From: a virus
Length of the DNA: 26,131 nucleotides
Strand: one strand, 5' to 3'
IMG/VR virus record: IMGVR_UViG_3300030106_002060
Span: 1-26,131 of that record
Position numbers and translations under genes: made by a program. Below, piece after piece: positions 1-8,201 of the stretch (its first letter is position 1; each line of letters starts with the position of its first letter). Under the pieces are notes generated by a model. The model was not told the DNA's origin and searched no databases. It worked only from the letters and a program-made list of their open reading frames with translations.

Positions 1-157
1 ATCTGGTAACTTAAAAGCTATTTACAGATTCGAAACAGAAGGATTAGAGGTTTACATACCTGGTTCTGGTATTTTGTTTGAAAACGGAGTTTGTGCAACT
101 TTAACACAATCATCTGGTACAGACGGAAGTGTTACCATGACAATCACAGGAGCATAG
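1..157 (+). CDS. C-terminal end of a phage virion protein (partial)
   Basis: The frame starting at base 2 is open to a TAG at 155-157 and gives 51 residues, beginning SGNLKAIYRF and ending VTMTITGA. The true start lies upstream of the window. The fragment is rich in beta-formers and glycine (YIPGSGILFENG, then TLTQSSGTDGSVTM), which suits a small structural or decoration-type protein, but no family can be named from this piece. It ends three bases before the next ATG, and its last codons contain the AGGAG that serves as ribosome binding site for that gene, so the two are very likely co-transcribed and translationally coupled. Confidence 0.7.
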   Translation, partial: SGNLKAIYRFETEGLEVYIPGSGILFENGVCATLTQSSGTDGSVTMTITGA

Positions 158-160
158 TAA

Positions 161-910
161 ATGGCTAATACCACTTCGGGAACAGCAACGTTTGACAAAA
201 CTTTTGCTATTGATGAAATAGTAGAAGAAGCTTTCGAACGTATTGGATTACAAAATGTTGCTGGATATCAACTTAAATCTGCACGAAGATCTCTTAATAT
301 TTTATTTCAAGAATGGGGTAATAGAGGTATTCACTATTGGGAAATAGATGAGCTTGATTTAGATTTAATTGAAGGTCAAGCAGAGTATGATTTTTTTAGA
401 TCTAGTGATGATGGCACGAGTGCTACTTCAACACCAAATGGTGTATATGGAATATCTGATATCCTCGAAGCACAATTAAGATCAAACAGAACTCAAACAA
501 CACAATCAGATAGTCCTATGACAAAAGTTGATAGATCTACTTATGCAGGTTTTTCTAACAAGCTATCTAAAGGTACACCTAATCAGTATTGGGTGGAGAG
601 ATTTATAGACAAAGTTAGAGTTCATGTTTATCCAACTCCTGATTCAACGAATGCATCTAAAGATATGCACTTCTATTACATAAAAAGAATACAAGATATA
701 GGTGATTATACTAACGCAACTGATGTTCCGTTTAGATTTGTACCATGTATGATATCAGGATTATCGTATTATTTAGCACAAAAATATCAACCACAATTAA
801 TTCAAGCTATGAAATTAGCTTACGAAGATGAATTAGCAAGAGCTTTAGCAGAGGATGGATCAGCTTCTAGCACATACATTACTCCTAAAGCATATTACCC
901 AGGAGCATAA
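161..910 (+). CDS. Putative head-tail adaptor (P22 gp4-like) protein
   Basis: This 249-residue protein resembles the head-completion/adaptor proteins that sit below the portal ring and connect it to the tail. Visible signs are the N-terminal helical segment (about residues 15-55: DEIVEEAFERIG, then LKSARRSLNILFQEWGNRG), a central beta region with the FSNKLSKGTPNQYWVER stretch near 130-150, and a C-terminal helical part (PFRFVPCMISGLSYYLAQKYQP, then LAYEDELARALAEDGS). This order of segments is typical of a family seen in many marine phages. The start is supported by AGGAG at 149-153, eight bases upstream of the ATG. The stop overlaps the next start in TAATG. Assignment is from pattern recognition; a more general connector protein is the alternative. 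Confidence 0.72.
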   Translation: MANTTSGTATFDKTFAIDEIVEEAFERIGLQNVAGYQLKSARRSLNILFQEWGNRGIHYWEIDELDLDLIEGQAEYDFFRSSDDGTSATSTPNGVYGISDILEAQLRSNRTQTTQSDSPMTKVDRSTYAGFSNKLSKGTPNQYWVERFIDKVRVHVYPTPDSTNASKDMHFYYIKRIQDIGDYTNATDVPFRFVPCMISGLSYYLAQKYQPQLIQAMKLAYEDELARALAEDGSASSTYITPKAYYPGA

Positions 911-1407
911 TGGCAAAATACGCAACAGGTAAATACGCAAAAGCGATATCAGACAGATCTGGTATGGAGTTTCCATACAAAGAAATGGTTAGAGAATGGA
1001 ATGGTGCGTTTGTTCATGTGTCCGAGTTTGAACCAAAACAACCACAATTAGAACCAAAACCAATGAATGGTGATGCTATATCTTTAAGAAATGTTAGACC
1101 AGGAAGAACAGAACCAAATGTTGCTGCTATGTTAGGAAACAATCCTTTTTCTATAACTGCGTCTTCGCAAACAATTACTGTTACAGAACCTAATCACGGT
1201 AGAACAACTGGTGATACAGTTAGATTTAGAAATGTTAGAGGTAACCCAGGAGGTGTATCTCTTTCAACATACGAAAACTCTTCAGGATTTAGTATAACAG
1301 TAACTACAACAGATAAATATACATTTACACTAGGGGCAACTCCTAGTATAACAGAAGATTCAGGAGGACCAACTGTGTCTGCAGGACCAGTTACGATAAC
1401 ACCATGA
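910..1407 (+). CDS. Small virion-associated protein with a beta-sandwich-like module
   Basis: The 165-residue product has two parts. Residues 1-70 are basic and low in hydrophobics (YATGKYAKAISDRSGMEF, then EWNGAFVHVSEFEPKQP, PRPGRTEP-like). Residues 79-141 form a beta module with the pattern ITVTEPNHG, TGDTVRFRNV, and TDKYTFTL. A related module appears inside the gp10-like gene at 13339-15504. The N-terminal half resembles a conserved small protein that follows the adaptor gene in many marine phages, whose role is not known to me. The start overlaps the preceding stop (TAATG) and is preceded by CCAGGAGC. The stop overlaps the start of the 49-residue gene (ATGA). It is probably a connector or tail component, judged mainly from position. 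Confidence 0.65.
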   Translation: MAKYATGKYAKAISDRSGMEFPYKEMVREWNGAFVHVSEFEPKQPQLEPKPMNGDAISLRNVRPGRTEPNVAAMLGNNPFSITASSQTITVTEPNHGRTTGDTVRFRNVRGNPGGVSLSTYENSSGFSITVTTTDKYTFTLGATPSITEDSGGPTVSAGPVTITP

Positions 1408-1553
1408 TAAAAAAATTAAAAGATTTTTTTTGTAAATTATTTGGCATTAAACAGTGTGCATGTGTGCCTGTTTATGAAGATGAAGAAACTGCAAAACAAA
1501 AAAAGATACGTTTAAAACATAAAGCTGATATTGAAAGAATAGGAGAAGAGTAA
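1404..1553 (+). CDS. 49-residue basic protein with Cys-Ala-Cys motif
   Basis: This small gene fills the gap between two larger genes. Its ATG overlaps the previous stop (ATGA) and its stop overlaps the next ATG (TAATG), an arrangement that strongly supports translation. The protein begins MIKKLKDFFCKLFGIKQC and continues with ACVPVYEDEETAKQKK. The first 17 residues alternate Lys with Phe, Leu and Ile, so they could form an amphipathic helix that lies on a membrane. They are followed by three cysteines (residues 10, 18 and 20) and then a charged tail. No signal peptide or full membrane span is present. Function is unknown; a peripheral membrane or small virion protein is possible. It interrupts the run of connector genes, so it may be a small morphogenesis factor. 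Confidence 0.68.
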   Translation: MIKKLKDFFCKLFGIKQCACVPVYEDEETAKQKKIRLKHKADIERIGEE

Positions 1554-2263
1554 TGGCTGGATTAAGTGCATCAGGATTAAAAACACAAATTAGAAGCTAT
1601 ACTGAAACAGATTCTAATGTTTTATCAGACAGTGTATTAGAAAATATTATTTTAAATGCTCAATATAGAATATTTAGAGATGTACCAATCGATGCAGATA
1701 GAAAACAACAATTAGGTAATTTAGTTGCGGGACAAGAGTCAATTAACGCTCCTGCTGGTTGTTTATTTGTTAGAGGTATACAAGTATATGATACCGCAGG
1801 TTCAGAAACTACAGGGGCTAATAGATGGTTAGAAAAAAAAGACTATACGTATCTACAAGAATATCAAGACGTAACCGGAACCTCCGCTGCTCAAGGTCAA
1901 CCTAAATATTATGCTATGTTTGGTGGAGGCACAGGAGAGTCTGATACAACATCAGGCCGTATAGCTTTTGCTCCAGTTCCTAATACAACTTACAGATTTA
2001 GAGTTCATTTTAATAAAATGCCAGATCTTTTAGAGGGTGATAATGTTAACTACCTTAGTATGAATTTTTCAAATGGTCTATTATATTGCTGTTTATCAGA
2101 GGCATATGGCTTTTTAAAAGGTCCGATAGATATGTTGACTTTGTATGAAAATAAATATAAACAAGAAGCACAGAAGTTCGCATTAGAACAAACTGGAAGA
2201 AGAAGACGAGACGATTATACTGACGGAACTGTCAGAATGAAAATTGAGTCTCCTTCGCCGTAA
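1553..2263 (+). CDS. Putative phage adaptor protein (SU10/T7 gp11-like)
   Basis: The 236-residue protein looks like a second adaptor in the neck of the particle. The N-terminus (LKTQIRSYTETDSNVLSDSVLENIILNAQ) is the helical segment typical of this family. It is followed by YRIFRDVPIDADR, a beta-rich middle with PAGCLFVRGIQVY, and QGQPKYYAMFGGG near residues 110-125. A C-terminal helix pair (LLYCCLSEAYGFLKGP, then MLTLYENKYKQEAQKF) leads into an Arg/Asp-rich tail (RRRRDDYTDGT). AGGAG lies just upstream of the ATG and the start overlaps the previous stop. Having two adaptor-type genes close together is usual for phages with a P22- or T7-like connector. Confidence 0.72.
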   Translation: MAGLSASGLKTQIRSYTETDSNVLSDSVLENIILNAQYRIFRDVPIDADRKQQLGNLVAGQESINAPAGCLFVRGIQVYDTAGSETTGANRWLEKKDYTYLQEYQDVTGTSAAQGQPKYYAMFGGGTGESDTTSGRIAFAPVPNTTYRFRVHFNKMPDLLEGDNVNYLSMNFSNGLLYCCLSEAYGFLKGPIDMLTLYENKYKQEAQKFALEQTGRRRRDDYTDGTVRMKIESPSP

Positions 2264-2276
2264 TAGGAGATAAGAT

Positions 2277-2729
2277 ATGGCAATAACATCAGCAATATGT
2301 TCAAGCTTTAAACAGGAGCTTTTACAAGGTAAACATAGTTTTGAATCTTCAGGTGGACACACTTTTAAGATTGCATTATTTACTAGTTCCGCGTCTTTAG
2401 ATGCATCTACAACAGACTATTCAACATCAAATGAAATTACAAATACATCTGGAACCGCTTATACAGCAGGTGGAGCAACTCTTACAAACTCAGGTGTTTC
2501 ATTATCTTCAACAACTGCATTCACAGATTTTGCAGATGTAACTTATTCATCTGCATCTTTCACTGCAAACGGTGCAATAATTTATAATACAACAACAGAT
2601 GGTGGCTCAGGCACAACTGACGCTGTTTGTGTAATTGCATTTGGCGGTGACAAAACAGCAAGTAATGGAACTTTTAAAATAGAGTTTCCAACAGCATCAG
2701 CTACAGCAGCAATCATCAGACTAGCATAG
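2277..2729 (+). CDS. Small beta-rich virion protein (decoration-like)
   Basis: The 150-residue protein starts MAITSAICSSFKQELLQGKH and then consists of beta-forming, Ser/Thr/Gly-rich segments: FKIALFTSSASLD, GTAYTAGGATLTNSGVSLS, FTANGAIIYNTTTDGG, and a final GTFKIEFPTASA. This N-terminal motif and order recur in a family of virion structural proteins of tailed phages; the exact place in the particle (head decoration or tail) cannot be told from sequence. It has a good ribosome binding site (TAGGAGATAAG before the ATG) and a 13-base spacer from the previous gene. It marks the step from connector genes to fibre genes. Confidence 0.65.
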   Translation: MAITSAICSSFKQELLQGKHSFESSGGHTFKIALFTSSASLDASTTDYSTSNEITNTSGTAYTAGGATLTNSGVSLSSTTAFTDFADVTYSSASFTANGAIIYNTTTDGGSGTTDAVCVIAFGGDKTASNGTFKIEFPTASATAAIIRLA

Positions 2730-2739
2730 GAGGCCGACC

Positions 2740-3741
2740 ATGTCGGTATCTTCAGGATGGGGCAGGTTCACCTGGGGTCAAGCTAATTGGAATGAAAACC
2801 AAAAGTTTGGAGCAGGTTGGGGAGCTAAAACTTGGAACGAACAATCTTGGGGAGATCTTAACGACGCAACTGTTTCCTTAACAGGTTTTGAAATATCTTC
2901 TAGCCTGGGTATAGAAGGCTGGGGTAATAATACCTACGGTCAAGGTGCTTGGGGTGAGTTTGCAATTACAATTGGTTTAAGTCCTAATTTTGATATTAGT
3001 GGTGTAGAATTTTCAGCTAGTGCAGGTTCTTTATCAGGAATTGGTTCTGCAGTTGTAGAGCCATCAGGTGTTTCTGCAACAGCTAGCGCAGGATCATTAG
3101 CAGTTGAATCAGATGCTAATGTTGCAATGTCAGGAGTATCAGCTTCCTTCTCAATAGGTTCAGTGACAGTTGCTGATATGGCTGTTGGTTTAACTGGTCA
3201 AGAAGCAACATTGAGTCAAGGAACAGCGGTTGCACCAAACGATACTGTTTTACCTTCTGGACTTTCTTTTACTGCAAGTCAAGGGACTGCAATAGCTTTT
3301 TCTAGTAACCAAGTTGATGTTACAGGATTCTCGATGTCTACATCTTTGGGAACAGCTGTTGCACCAAACAATACAGCTTTATTATCAGGTCAACAGTTTG
3401 AATCTCAGTTAGGATCAATAGTAGGATTAGGTGGTGCAGTAGCATTACCTACTGGATTATCTGCAACAGCTAGTGTCGGATCTTTAGATCCTAATGATAT
3501 GACTTTAGGACTAACTGGTGTATCATTTAGTGCTAGTATTGGCTCTGTTTCTGTAGTTGATATGCAGGTTGGATTAACAGGTCAATCTGCTACATTTAAC
3601 ATTGGATCAGTTAATATATTTGCTTACGGCGATGTTGACACTGGCTCAAATACGTCTTATAGTAATGTTTCAACGGGTTCGAACGATACTTATTCGGATG
3701 TTGCAACTGGATCAAATACAAGTTATAGTGACGCTGCATAG
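2740..3741 (+). CDS. Trp-rich and repeat-built beta structural protein
   Basis: This 333-residue protein has three zones. Residues 1-75 are rich in Trp and Gly with repeated WG motifs (GWGRFTWGQANW, GWGAKTWNEQSWG, YGQGAWGEF). From about residue 45 to 295 there are roughly ten repeats of about 21-22 residues built on the pattern (L/P/M)(T/S)G-x-x-x-(S/T)-x-S-x-G(S/T)-x, as in SGVSASFSIGSVTV and TGVSFSASIGSVSV. The last 37 residues are a perfectly spaced 11-residue triplication (positions 3631-3729). Such regular beta repeats suggest a fibrous or solenoid-like tail structure. No enzymatic motif is seen. The start follows a strong GGAGG, and the next gene starts nine bases after the stop. I recognise it only as a marine-phage structural type. 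Confidence 0.65.
   Translation: MSVSSGWGRFTWGQANWNENQKFGAGWGAKTWNEQSWGDLNDATVSLTGFEISSSLGIEGWGNNTYGQGAWGEFAITIGLSPNFDISGVEFSASAGSLSGIGSAVVEPSGVSATASAGSLAVESDANVAMSGVSASFSIGSVTVADMAVGLTGQEATLSQGTAVAPNDTVLPSGLSFTASQGTAIAFSSNQVDVTGFSMSTSLGTAVAPNNTALLSGQQFESQLGSIVGLGGAVALPTGLSATASVGSLDPNDMTLGLTGVSFSASIGSVSVVDMQVGLTGQSATFNIGSVNIFAYGDVDTGSNTSYSNVSTGSNDTYSDVATGSNTSYSDAA
3631..3729 (+). repeat. Three tandem 33-base units encoding an 11-residue repeat
   Basis: Units lie at 3631-3663, 3664-3696 and 3697-3729. They encode DVDTGSNTSYS, NVSTGSNDTYS and DVATGSNTSYS, followed by DAA and the stop. Protein identity is high, while the DNA differs at synonymous sites (ACTGGCTCA, ACGGGTTCG, ACTGGATCA). This indicates an older duplication kept by selection on the protein rather than a fresh slip. 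Confidence 0.85.
3635..3663 (+). promoter_or_regulatory. Candidate sigma70-type promoter inside the repeat gene
   Basis: TTGACA at 3635-3640 is followed after 17 bases by TATAGT at 3658-3663, a consensus -35 with a five-of-six -10. Transcription would start near 3670, about 80 bases before the fibre-like gene at 3751. The match falls in a coding repeat and could be chance in AT-rich DNA, so it is only a candidate. Confidence 0.3.
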
Positions 3742-3750
3742 GAGAAAATT

Positions 3751-4950
3751 ATGGCATCAACATACACACCATTAGGTGTAGAACTTCAAGCAACTGGTGA
3801 AAACGCAGGAACTTGGGGAACAAAGACAAATACAAATTTACAAATCATCGAACAAATATCTGGTGGTTATACAACCCAAGCTGTCTCAGATTCAGGAGAT
3901 ACTACTCTTTCAGTATCTGATGGATCAACTGGTGCAACTCTTTCACATAGAGTTATAGAATTTACAGGATCTCTTACAGCATCACGAAATGTTACAATAC
4001 CTACCGATGTTCAAAATTTTTATTTTTTAAAGAACGCAACTTCTGGATCACAGAACGTTGTATTTAAATACGTAACTGGTACAGGAACTTCAGCTACAGT
4101 TGCAAACGGTAAAACTGTAATTGCATATGCAAAAGCAGACGATGGAACTAATCCAAGTATTGATACAATATCATTAGCGAGTGACCTTGTTGATGACACT
4201 ACACCACAGTTAGGTGGTAATTTAGATACTAATTCTTTCATGATAGACTTTGATGATGCTCACGGTATCAGAGATGAAAATGGAAATGAACAATTAATTT
4301 TTGAAACAACATCATCAGCAGTAAACCACATAGATATTACAAACGCTGCAACTGGTTCTGGTGCACAAATAGGTGCAGTTGGAGGTGATTCAAATCTTAA
4401 TTTACGTTTAAGACCAAAAGGAACTGGTCTTGTTGAAGCAATGGGTGCTGATAACCCAGGTTCAATTCAGCTTAACTGTGAACAAAATTCTCATGGTATT
4501 AAGCTTACTGGACCTGCACACAGCGCTGCACAGAGTTATGAGTTAAAATTTCCCACTGGAAACGTAACAGCAGACAGATTTTTAAAAGTAGCTTCGGTAA
4601 CAGGTTCAGGCACATCGGGTGTTGGACAATTATCATTTGCTGAAGTATCAGGTGGAACTTCTTGGCAAGCAGTAAAAACTTCTACATTTACAGCTGTTGC
4701 TGGTGAAGGTTATTTTATCAACACTACAAGTGGTGCAATAGAAATGGACTTACCTGCAGGAAATATTGGTGATGAAGTATCATTTATAGATTATGCAGGA
4801 ACTTTTGATAGTAATGCATTAACAATAGATCAAAACGGTTCAGAAAAAATTGCAGGATCAACTGATCCTTTAGTAGTATCAACAGAAAGAGCAGCGAATA
4901 CTTTAGTTTATGTAGATAGCACACAGGGCTGGCTTTTGAAGAATAATTAA
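3751..4950 (+). CDS. Putative tail fibre or tail-surface structural protein
   Basis: The 399-residue protein opens with STYTPLGVELQATGENAGTW and then GTKTNTNLQIIEQISGGY. This N-terminal signature is frequent in marine-phage fibre-type proteins and probably forms the attachment part. The middle (about 45-150) is beta-rich with RVIEFTGSLTASRNVTIP. A segment near 150-260 (DDTTPQLGGNLDTNSFMI, then GGDSNLNLRLRPKGTGLVE) is also common in tail proteins of this group. The C-terminal 100 residues (YFINTTSGAIEMDLPAGNIGD, then NTLVYVDSTQGWLL) look like a beta-sandwich or knob domain. No chaperone cleavage motif or enzyme site is evident. AGGAG precedes the ATG. It starts the receptor-binding region that continues with the propeller proteins. 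Confidence 0.62.
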   Translation: MASTYTPLGVELQATGENAGTWGTKTNTNLQIIEQISGGYTTQAVSDSGDTTLSVSDGSTGATLSHRVIEFTGSLTASRNVTIPTDVQNFYFLKNATSGSQNVVFKYVTGTGTSATVANGKTVIAYAKADDGTNPSIDTISLASDLVDDTTPQLGGNLDTNSFMIDFDDAHGIRDENGNEQLIFETTSSAVNHIDITNAATGSGAQIGAVGGDSNLNLRLRPKGTGLVEAMGADNPGSIQLNCEQNSHGIKLTGPAHSAAQSYELKFPTGNVTADRFLKVASVTGSGTSGVGQLSFAEVSGGTSWQAVKTSTFTAVAGEGYFINTTSGAIEMDLPAGNIGDEVSFIDYAGTFDSNALTIDQNGSEKIAGSTDPLVVSTERAANTLVYVDSTQGWLLKNN

Positions 4951-4964
4951 GGAGACTATATAGA

Positions 4965-5996
4965 ATGTCTACTTACAGAGCACTACACGGTCTTAAAATT
5001 AAAAAGAGATCATCCGATCCATCAAATCCTATACGTGGAGAAATGTGGTATAATTCAACCACAGGAAGTATTAAAGTTTATGGTTTTGCTCCAGCAAGTT
5101 GGACAGCAGGAGCAACAGCTCCAGGTCCACACATGACCTTTGCAGGTTGTGGAACTCAAACAGCTTATATTAAAACAATGGGTAATGACGGATCACCAGC
5201 ACCAAACCCATTAAGTGATTCATCACAAGAATATGATGGAAGTTCGTGGAGTGGTGCTCCAAATTCTCCTTATGCATCAAGAGATCCTGGACAAGCTGGA
5301 GTTCAAACAGCAGCAGTATTTTTTGGAGGACAAGGTCCTGGAGGTGCAGTAAAGTATGCCATAAGTTATAATGGTTCTACTTTTTCTGGTATACCTAATA
5401 TGAACCACGATAGAAGAAGTGTTAATGGAACAGGATCCTCTACAGCAGCAATAACTGTCGGTGGAGCAGGTCCACCTTCTGGATCACCAGAAGGTGTAAT
5501 GACAAATGTAGAATCTTGGAATGGTTCATCTTGGAGTAACGAAACTGCAACTCCATATGCAGTTGCAAGTGGAGGAAGTGGAGGCGTTGAATCTGCAGCT
5601 TTAATGGTTGGAGGAGTATCTCCAGGTCCCGAAGGACCAGAAGCTGGGGTTTTTACTACATTAGAATATGATGGTTCATCTTGGACAGCAGGTGGTAATG
5701 CTAATACTGCAAGAAACAGATCTTCTGCTGGACTGGCAGGAACTCAAACAGCTATGTTAGTTTATGGAGGAGGACCAAATAAACAACAAGTAGAGTCTTA
5801 TGATGGATCTTCTTTTACTAGTGATTCAACTTTAGCTTCAGGACACAACGGAAGAGGAAATCATAACACAACTGGATATAGCACCTCAGCAATTTACGTG
5901 GGAGATCCAAACCCACCTGGTAGTGCTCCAGGAGCTAGTACAGTTGAAGAGTACACAGCTGCAGCTGACGCAGTACAAACGGTGGCGGTAACTTAA
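4965..5996 (+). CDS. Kelch/galactose-oxidase-like propeller protein, six repeats
   Basis: The 343-residue protein is the shortest of three paralogues. Residues 1-60 form a shared N-terminal module (TYRALHG, then SSDPSNPIRGEMWYNST) that probably anchors it to the virion. The rest is six repeats of about 45-50 residues with the pattern (T)QTA-a-x-x-GG, a variable Pro/Gly loop, E-x-(Y/W)-(D/N)-G-(S/T)-(S/T)-(W/F), then a loop ending in an AR- or G-rich turn. This is the look of kelch-type blades, so one six-bladed propeller is the simplest model. The C-terminus (STVEEYTAAADAVQTVAVT) matches the end of the two larger paralogues. No catalytic residues are recognisable, so a binding role such as a host glycan or surface protein is inferred. 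AAGGAG precedes the start. Confidence 0.7.
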   Translation: MSTYRALHGLKIKKRSSDPSNPIRGEMWYNSTTGSIKVYGFAPASWTAGATAPGPHMTFAGCGTQTAYIKTMGNDGSPAPNPLSDSSQEYDGSSWSGAPNSPYASRDPGQAGVQTAAVFFGGQGPGGAVKYAISYNGSTFSGIPNMNHDRRSVNGTGSSTAAITVGGAGPPSGSPEGVMTNVESWNGSSWSNETATPYAVASGGSGGVESAALMVGGVSPGPEGPEAGVFTTLEYDGSSWTAGGNANTARNRSSAGLAGTQTAMLVYGGGPNKQQVESYDGSSFTSDSTLASGHNGRGNHNTTGYSTSAIYVGDPNPPGSAPGASTVEEYTAAADAVQTVAVT

Positions 5997-5998
5997 TT

Positions 5999-7870
5999 AT
6001 GACAACATATAAAAAATTACACGGAGAAAATATTACAACACTAAGTTCAAACCCATCATCTGAGGATGATGCAGGTAGAATTTTTTATAATTCAACAGAT
6101 AATAAATTTAGAAGCATTGTATTTACAGAAGCGTGGTCCTCTGTTTCTCCCATGAATTTTGGTAGAGGAGGTATGGGAAATGCATCAGCCACTCAAACAG
6201 CAGGTTTAGTTTTTGGTGGTTATGTTGATCCTGCTAACTATTACACAAATACTGAAGAATATAATGGAACAGGTTGGGCAGTTGCTAGTGCTAAGTCAAA
6301 TCCCACAGGGTGGTCAATGGGTGCTGGAACACAAACAGCAGCTTTAGATATAGGTGGTTCTTATCCTGGACCAGCACGAAGCACTGTTGAAAATTACAAT
6401 GGAACATCTTGGTCAACTAATCCTCATACAATACCTACAGGGACGTATGAAGCAGGAAGTGCAGGGACATCAACTTCAGCAATAATTTTTGGAGGAAGAC
6501 CTCCAGCGACCCCTGGTAAAGCAAATAGTTTTGAATATGATGGATCTAGTTGGACAGCAGGCGGAAGTTTAAATACAGGTCGTAGAGTAATGGGAGGTGG
6601 AGGAACTCAAACTTCTTGTAGAGCCTCATCAGGTGTTACAAATCCAAGCACAGTTTACGTAACTACTTCAGAAGAATATAATGGAACATCGTGGTCTGCG
6701 AATGCAGACGTAAATACTGCAAGAAGAGATGCTATGGGCACTGGTTCTAATGCAGATAATCAACACTTTACAGGTGGTTGGAAATCTCCTGGCTCAACTT
6801 ATTCTACAAATTCTGAAAAATGGGATGGAACTTCTTGGACAGAAGGACCAGATATTGCATCAGCAAGAGTAAGTAACAGTAGCTCAAATAATTCACCTGC
6901 TAATACGCAAGTTTACATGGGTGGATATTCTCCAGGTTTTAACCCTACAACATTAACAGAAGAATTTAATTCTACAGCAAACGTTATTACAGCTGCAGCA
7001 TGGGCTAGTGGAGGAGCTTTAAATACAGCTAGAGATGAAGGAGCTTCATCGCAAAATGGATTACAAACAGCAGCTTTATATTTTGGTGGTTACGCCTCAG
7101 ACCCTGCATCTAATGCAACCGAACAATACGATGGTTCATCTTGGACTTCAAAAAATCCTTTAAACACAGCTAGATATTCTGGAGCTGGAGCAGGAACTAC
7201 CGCTGCAGCACTATATTCTGGAGGTTTTTCTAATCCATCAAGTTTACGATCTTCAGTAGAGGAATGGGATGGTACTAACTGGTCGAATCAACCATATTCA
7301 TTATCAGTTGCTAGATATTCTGCAGGTGGTTGTGGGACACAAACAGCTGCATTGGTTTTTGGTGGGGCTACACCAACGTATCAAGATGCAACTGAATTAT
7401 ATAACGGCACTTCTTGGACTAATGGTGGAGCATTATCACAGGCAAGGTCAAGTGGTGCTGGTGTTGGAATATCAACAGCAGCAATATATGCTGGAGGTAG
7501 GAATCCACCTGTTGGAGATTATTTAACAATTACTGAAGAATATGGAGGATCTTCTTGGACCTCTGGAGGAGCCTTAATTACAGGTGCAAATAATATGGGT
7601 GGTGCTGGAACAGCGACAGATGCCATAATTTTTGGTGGTATTATATCTCCAGGATCAGGCGGCTACACTGGAATTACACAAGGTTACGATGGAAGCGTTT
7701 TTTCTACAAGACCATCAATGGCAACAGCTAGAAATTATATTAGTGGAACTGGAACTGCAACAGCAGGCGTTGGTTTTGGAGGAAACTCACATCCTACGTA
7801 CACAACAGCAACAGAAGAATTTACTGGAGAAACAACAGCTGTTAATGTAAAAAACATTTCATCTAGTTAA
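5999..7870 (+). CDS. Kelch/galactose-oxidase-like double propeller protein, twelve repeats
   Basis: The 623-residue protein has the N-terminal module (TYKKLHG, SSNPSSEDDAGRIFYNST) followed by twelve repeats of about 46-50 residues. Clear examples are TQTAALVFGG then ELYNGTSWTNGGALSQAR, and STAAIYAGG then EEYGGSSWTSGGAL. Near the middle, after repeat six, the pattern breaks to TEEFNSTANVITAAAWASGG, which reads as a linker between two six-bladed propellers. The C-terminus EEFTGETTAVNVKNISSS is almost the same in the third paralogue. It starts two bases after the previous stop with no Shine-Dalgarno sequence, so translation is probably coupled. A receptor-binding or virion-surface role is inferred from position and fold. 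Two short plus-strand reading frames inside it (7269-7526 and 7632-7850) are repeat-driven shadows. Confidence 0.7.
   Translation: MTTYKKLHGENITTLSSNPSSEDDAGRIFYNSTDNKFRSIVFTEAWSSVSPMNFGRGGMGNASATQTAGLVFGGYVDPANYYTNTEEYNGTGWAVASAKSNPTGWSMGAGTQTAALDIGGSYPGPARSTVENYNGTSWSTNPHTIPTGTYEAGSAGTSTSAIIFGGRPPATPGKANSFEYDGSSWTAGGSLNTGRRVMGGGGTQTSCRASSGVTNPSTVYVTTSEEYNGTSWSANADVNTARRDAMGTGSNADNQHFTGGWKSPGSTYSTNSEKWDGTSWTEGPDIASARVSNSSSNNSPANTQVYMGGYSPGFNPTTLTEEFNSTANVITAAAWASGGALNTARDEGASSQNGLQTAALYFGGYASDPASNATEQYDGSSWTSKNPLNTARYSGAGAGTTAAALYSGGFSNPSSLRSSVEEWDGTNWSNQPYSLSVARYSAGGCGTQTAALVFGGATPTYQDATELYNGTSWTNGGALSQARSSGAGVGISTAAIYAGGRNPPVGDYLTITEEYGGSSWTSGGALITGANNMGGAGTATDAIIFGGIISPGSGGYTGITQGYDGSVFSTRPSMATARNYISGTGTATAGVGFGGNSHPTYTTATEEFTGETTAVNVKNISSS
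7817..7840 (+). repeat. 24-base exact repeat shared with 10038-10061
   Basis: The stretch encoding EFTGETTA near the end of the first large propeller gene is identical at 10038-10061 near the end of the second. Shorter identities occur at the mid-protein linkers (GCAGCATGGGCTAGTGG in both). Exact identity at synonymous positions, while flanking repeats have diverged, points to recent exchange or gene conversion at the ends of the modules. Confidence 0.8.
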
Positions 7871-7907
7871 AAACTATGATATATAAAAATAAAAGGAGGA
7901 AGTAACT

Positions 7908-8201
7908 ATGGCACTATTTATGTATGGTACTGCTACAAACACTGGAAAAGGTTTTTTCACTCATCAAGATAGATTAAATTTTTTTCTTAGAGGTTATCCT
8001 GGAGAAGTTTGGGTCATTGGAAACAATGAAAAAGGCGCTCTTTGGTTAGCTGAAAAGAACGGTGTTGAGAAAACAAAAGCAGAGGCTCAAGCTATTGTTG
8101 ATGCAGAGGTAACTGCAGCTCAAGAAGCATGGGATGCTCAGCCGGATGAATTAAAAGCAGAACTAAATAATCCTAGACCTACAGCTATAACTCTTCCATA
8201 G
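7908..8201 (+). CDS. 97-residue protein between two propeller genes
   Basis: The protein starts MALFMYGTATNTGKGFFTHQ and continues DRLNFFLRGYPGEVWVIGNN. It then becomes helical and acidic with Ala, Glu and Gln (KTKAEAQAIVDAEVTAAQEA), and ends PRPTAITLP. It has the best ribosome binding site in the region, AGGAGG at 7894-7899, eight bases from the ATG, whereas the propeller genes on either side have none. It sits 37 bases after one propeller gene and nine bases before the next. I do not recognise a named family. Its size, helical C-terminal half and place between fibre-type genes would suit a fibre-assembly chaperone or a small virion protein, but this rests on context alone. Confidence 0.6.
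   Translation: MALFMYGTATNTGKGFFTHQDRLNFFLRGYPGEVWVIGNNEKGALWLAEKNGVEKTKAEAQAIVDAEVTAAQEAWDAQPDELKAELNNPRPTAITLP

Noticed and set aside
192-220. TTGACA at 192-197 as a promoter
   Set aside because: No acceptable -10 lies 15-19 bases downstream, and the site is inside a coding region directly after a coupled start.
3631-3729. CRISPR-like array suggested by three regularly spaced repeats
   Set aside because: The units are contiguous, without spacers, in frame, and encode a conserved peptide.
7269-7850. Two plus-strand reading frames (7269-7526 and 7632-7850) inside the first large propeller gene
   Set aside because: They lie in another frame of a repetitive gene. Repeated codons keep that frame open, and the products (Leu/Gln/His-rich) have no start signal or domain pattern.
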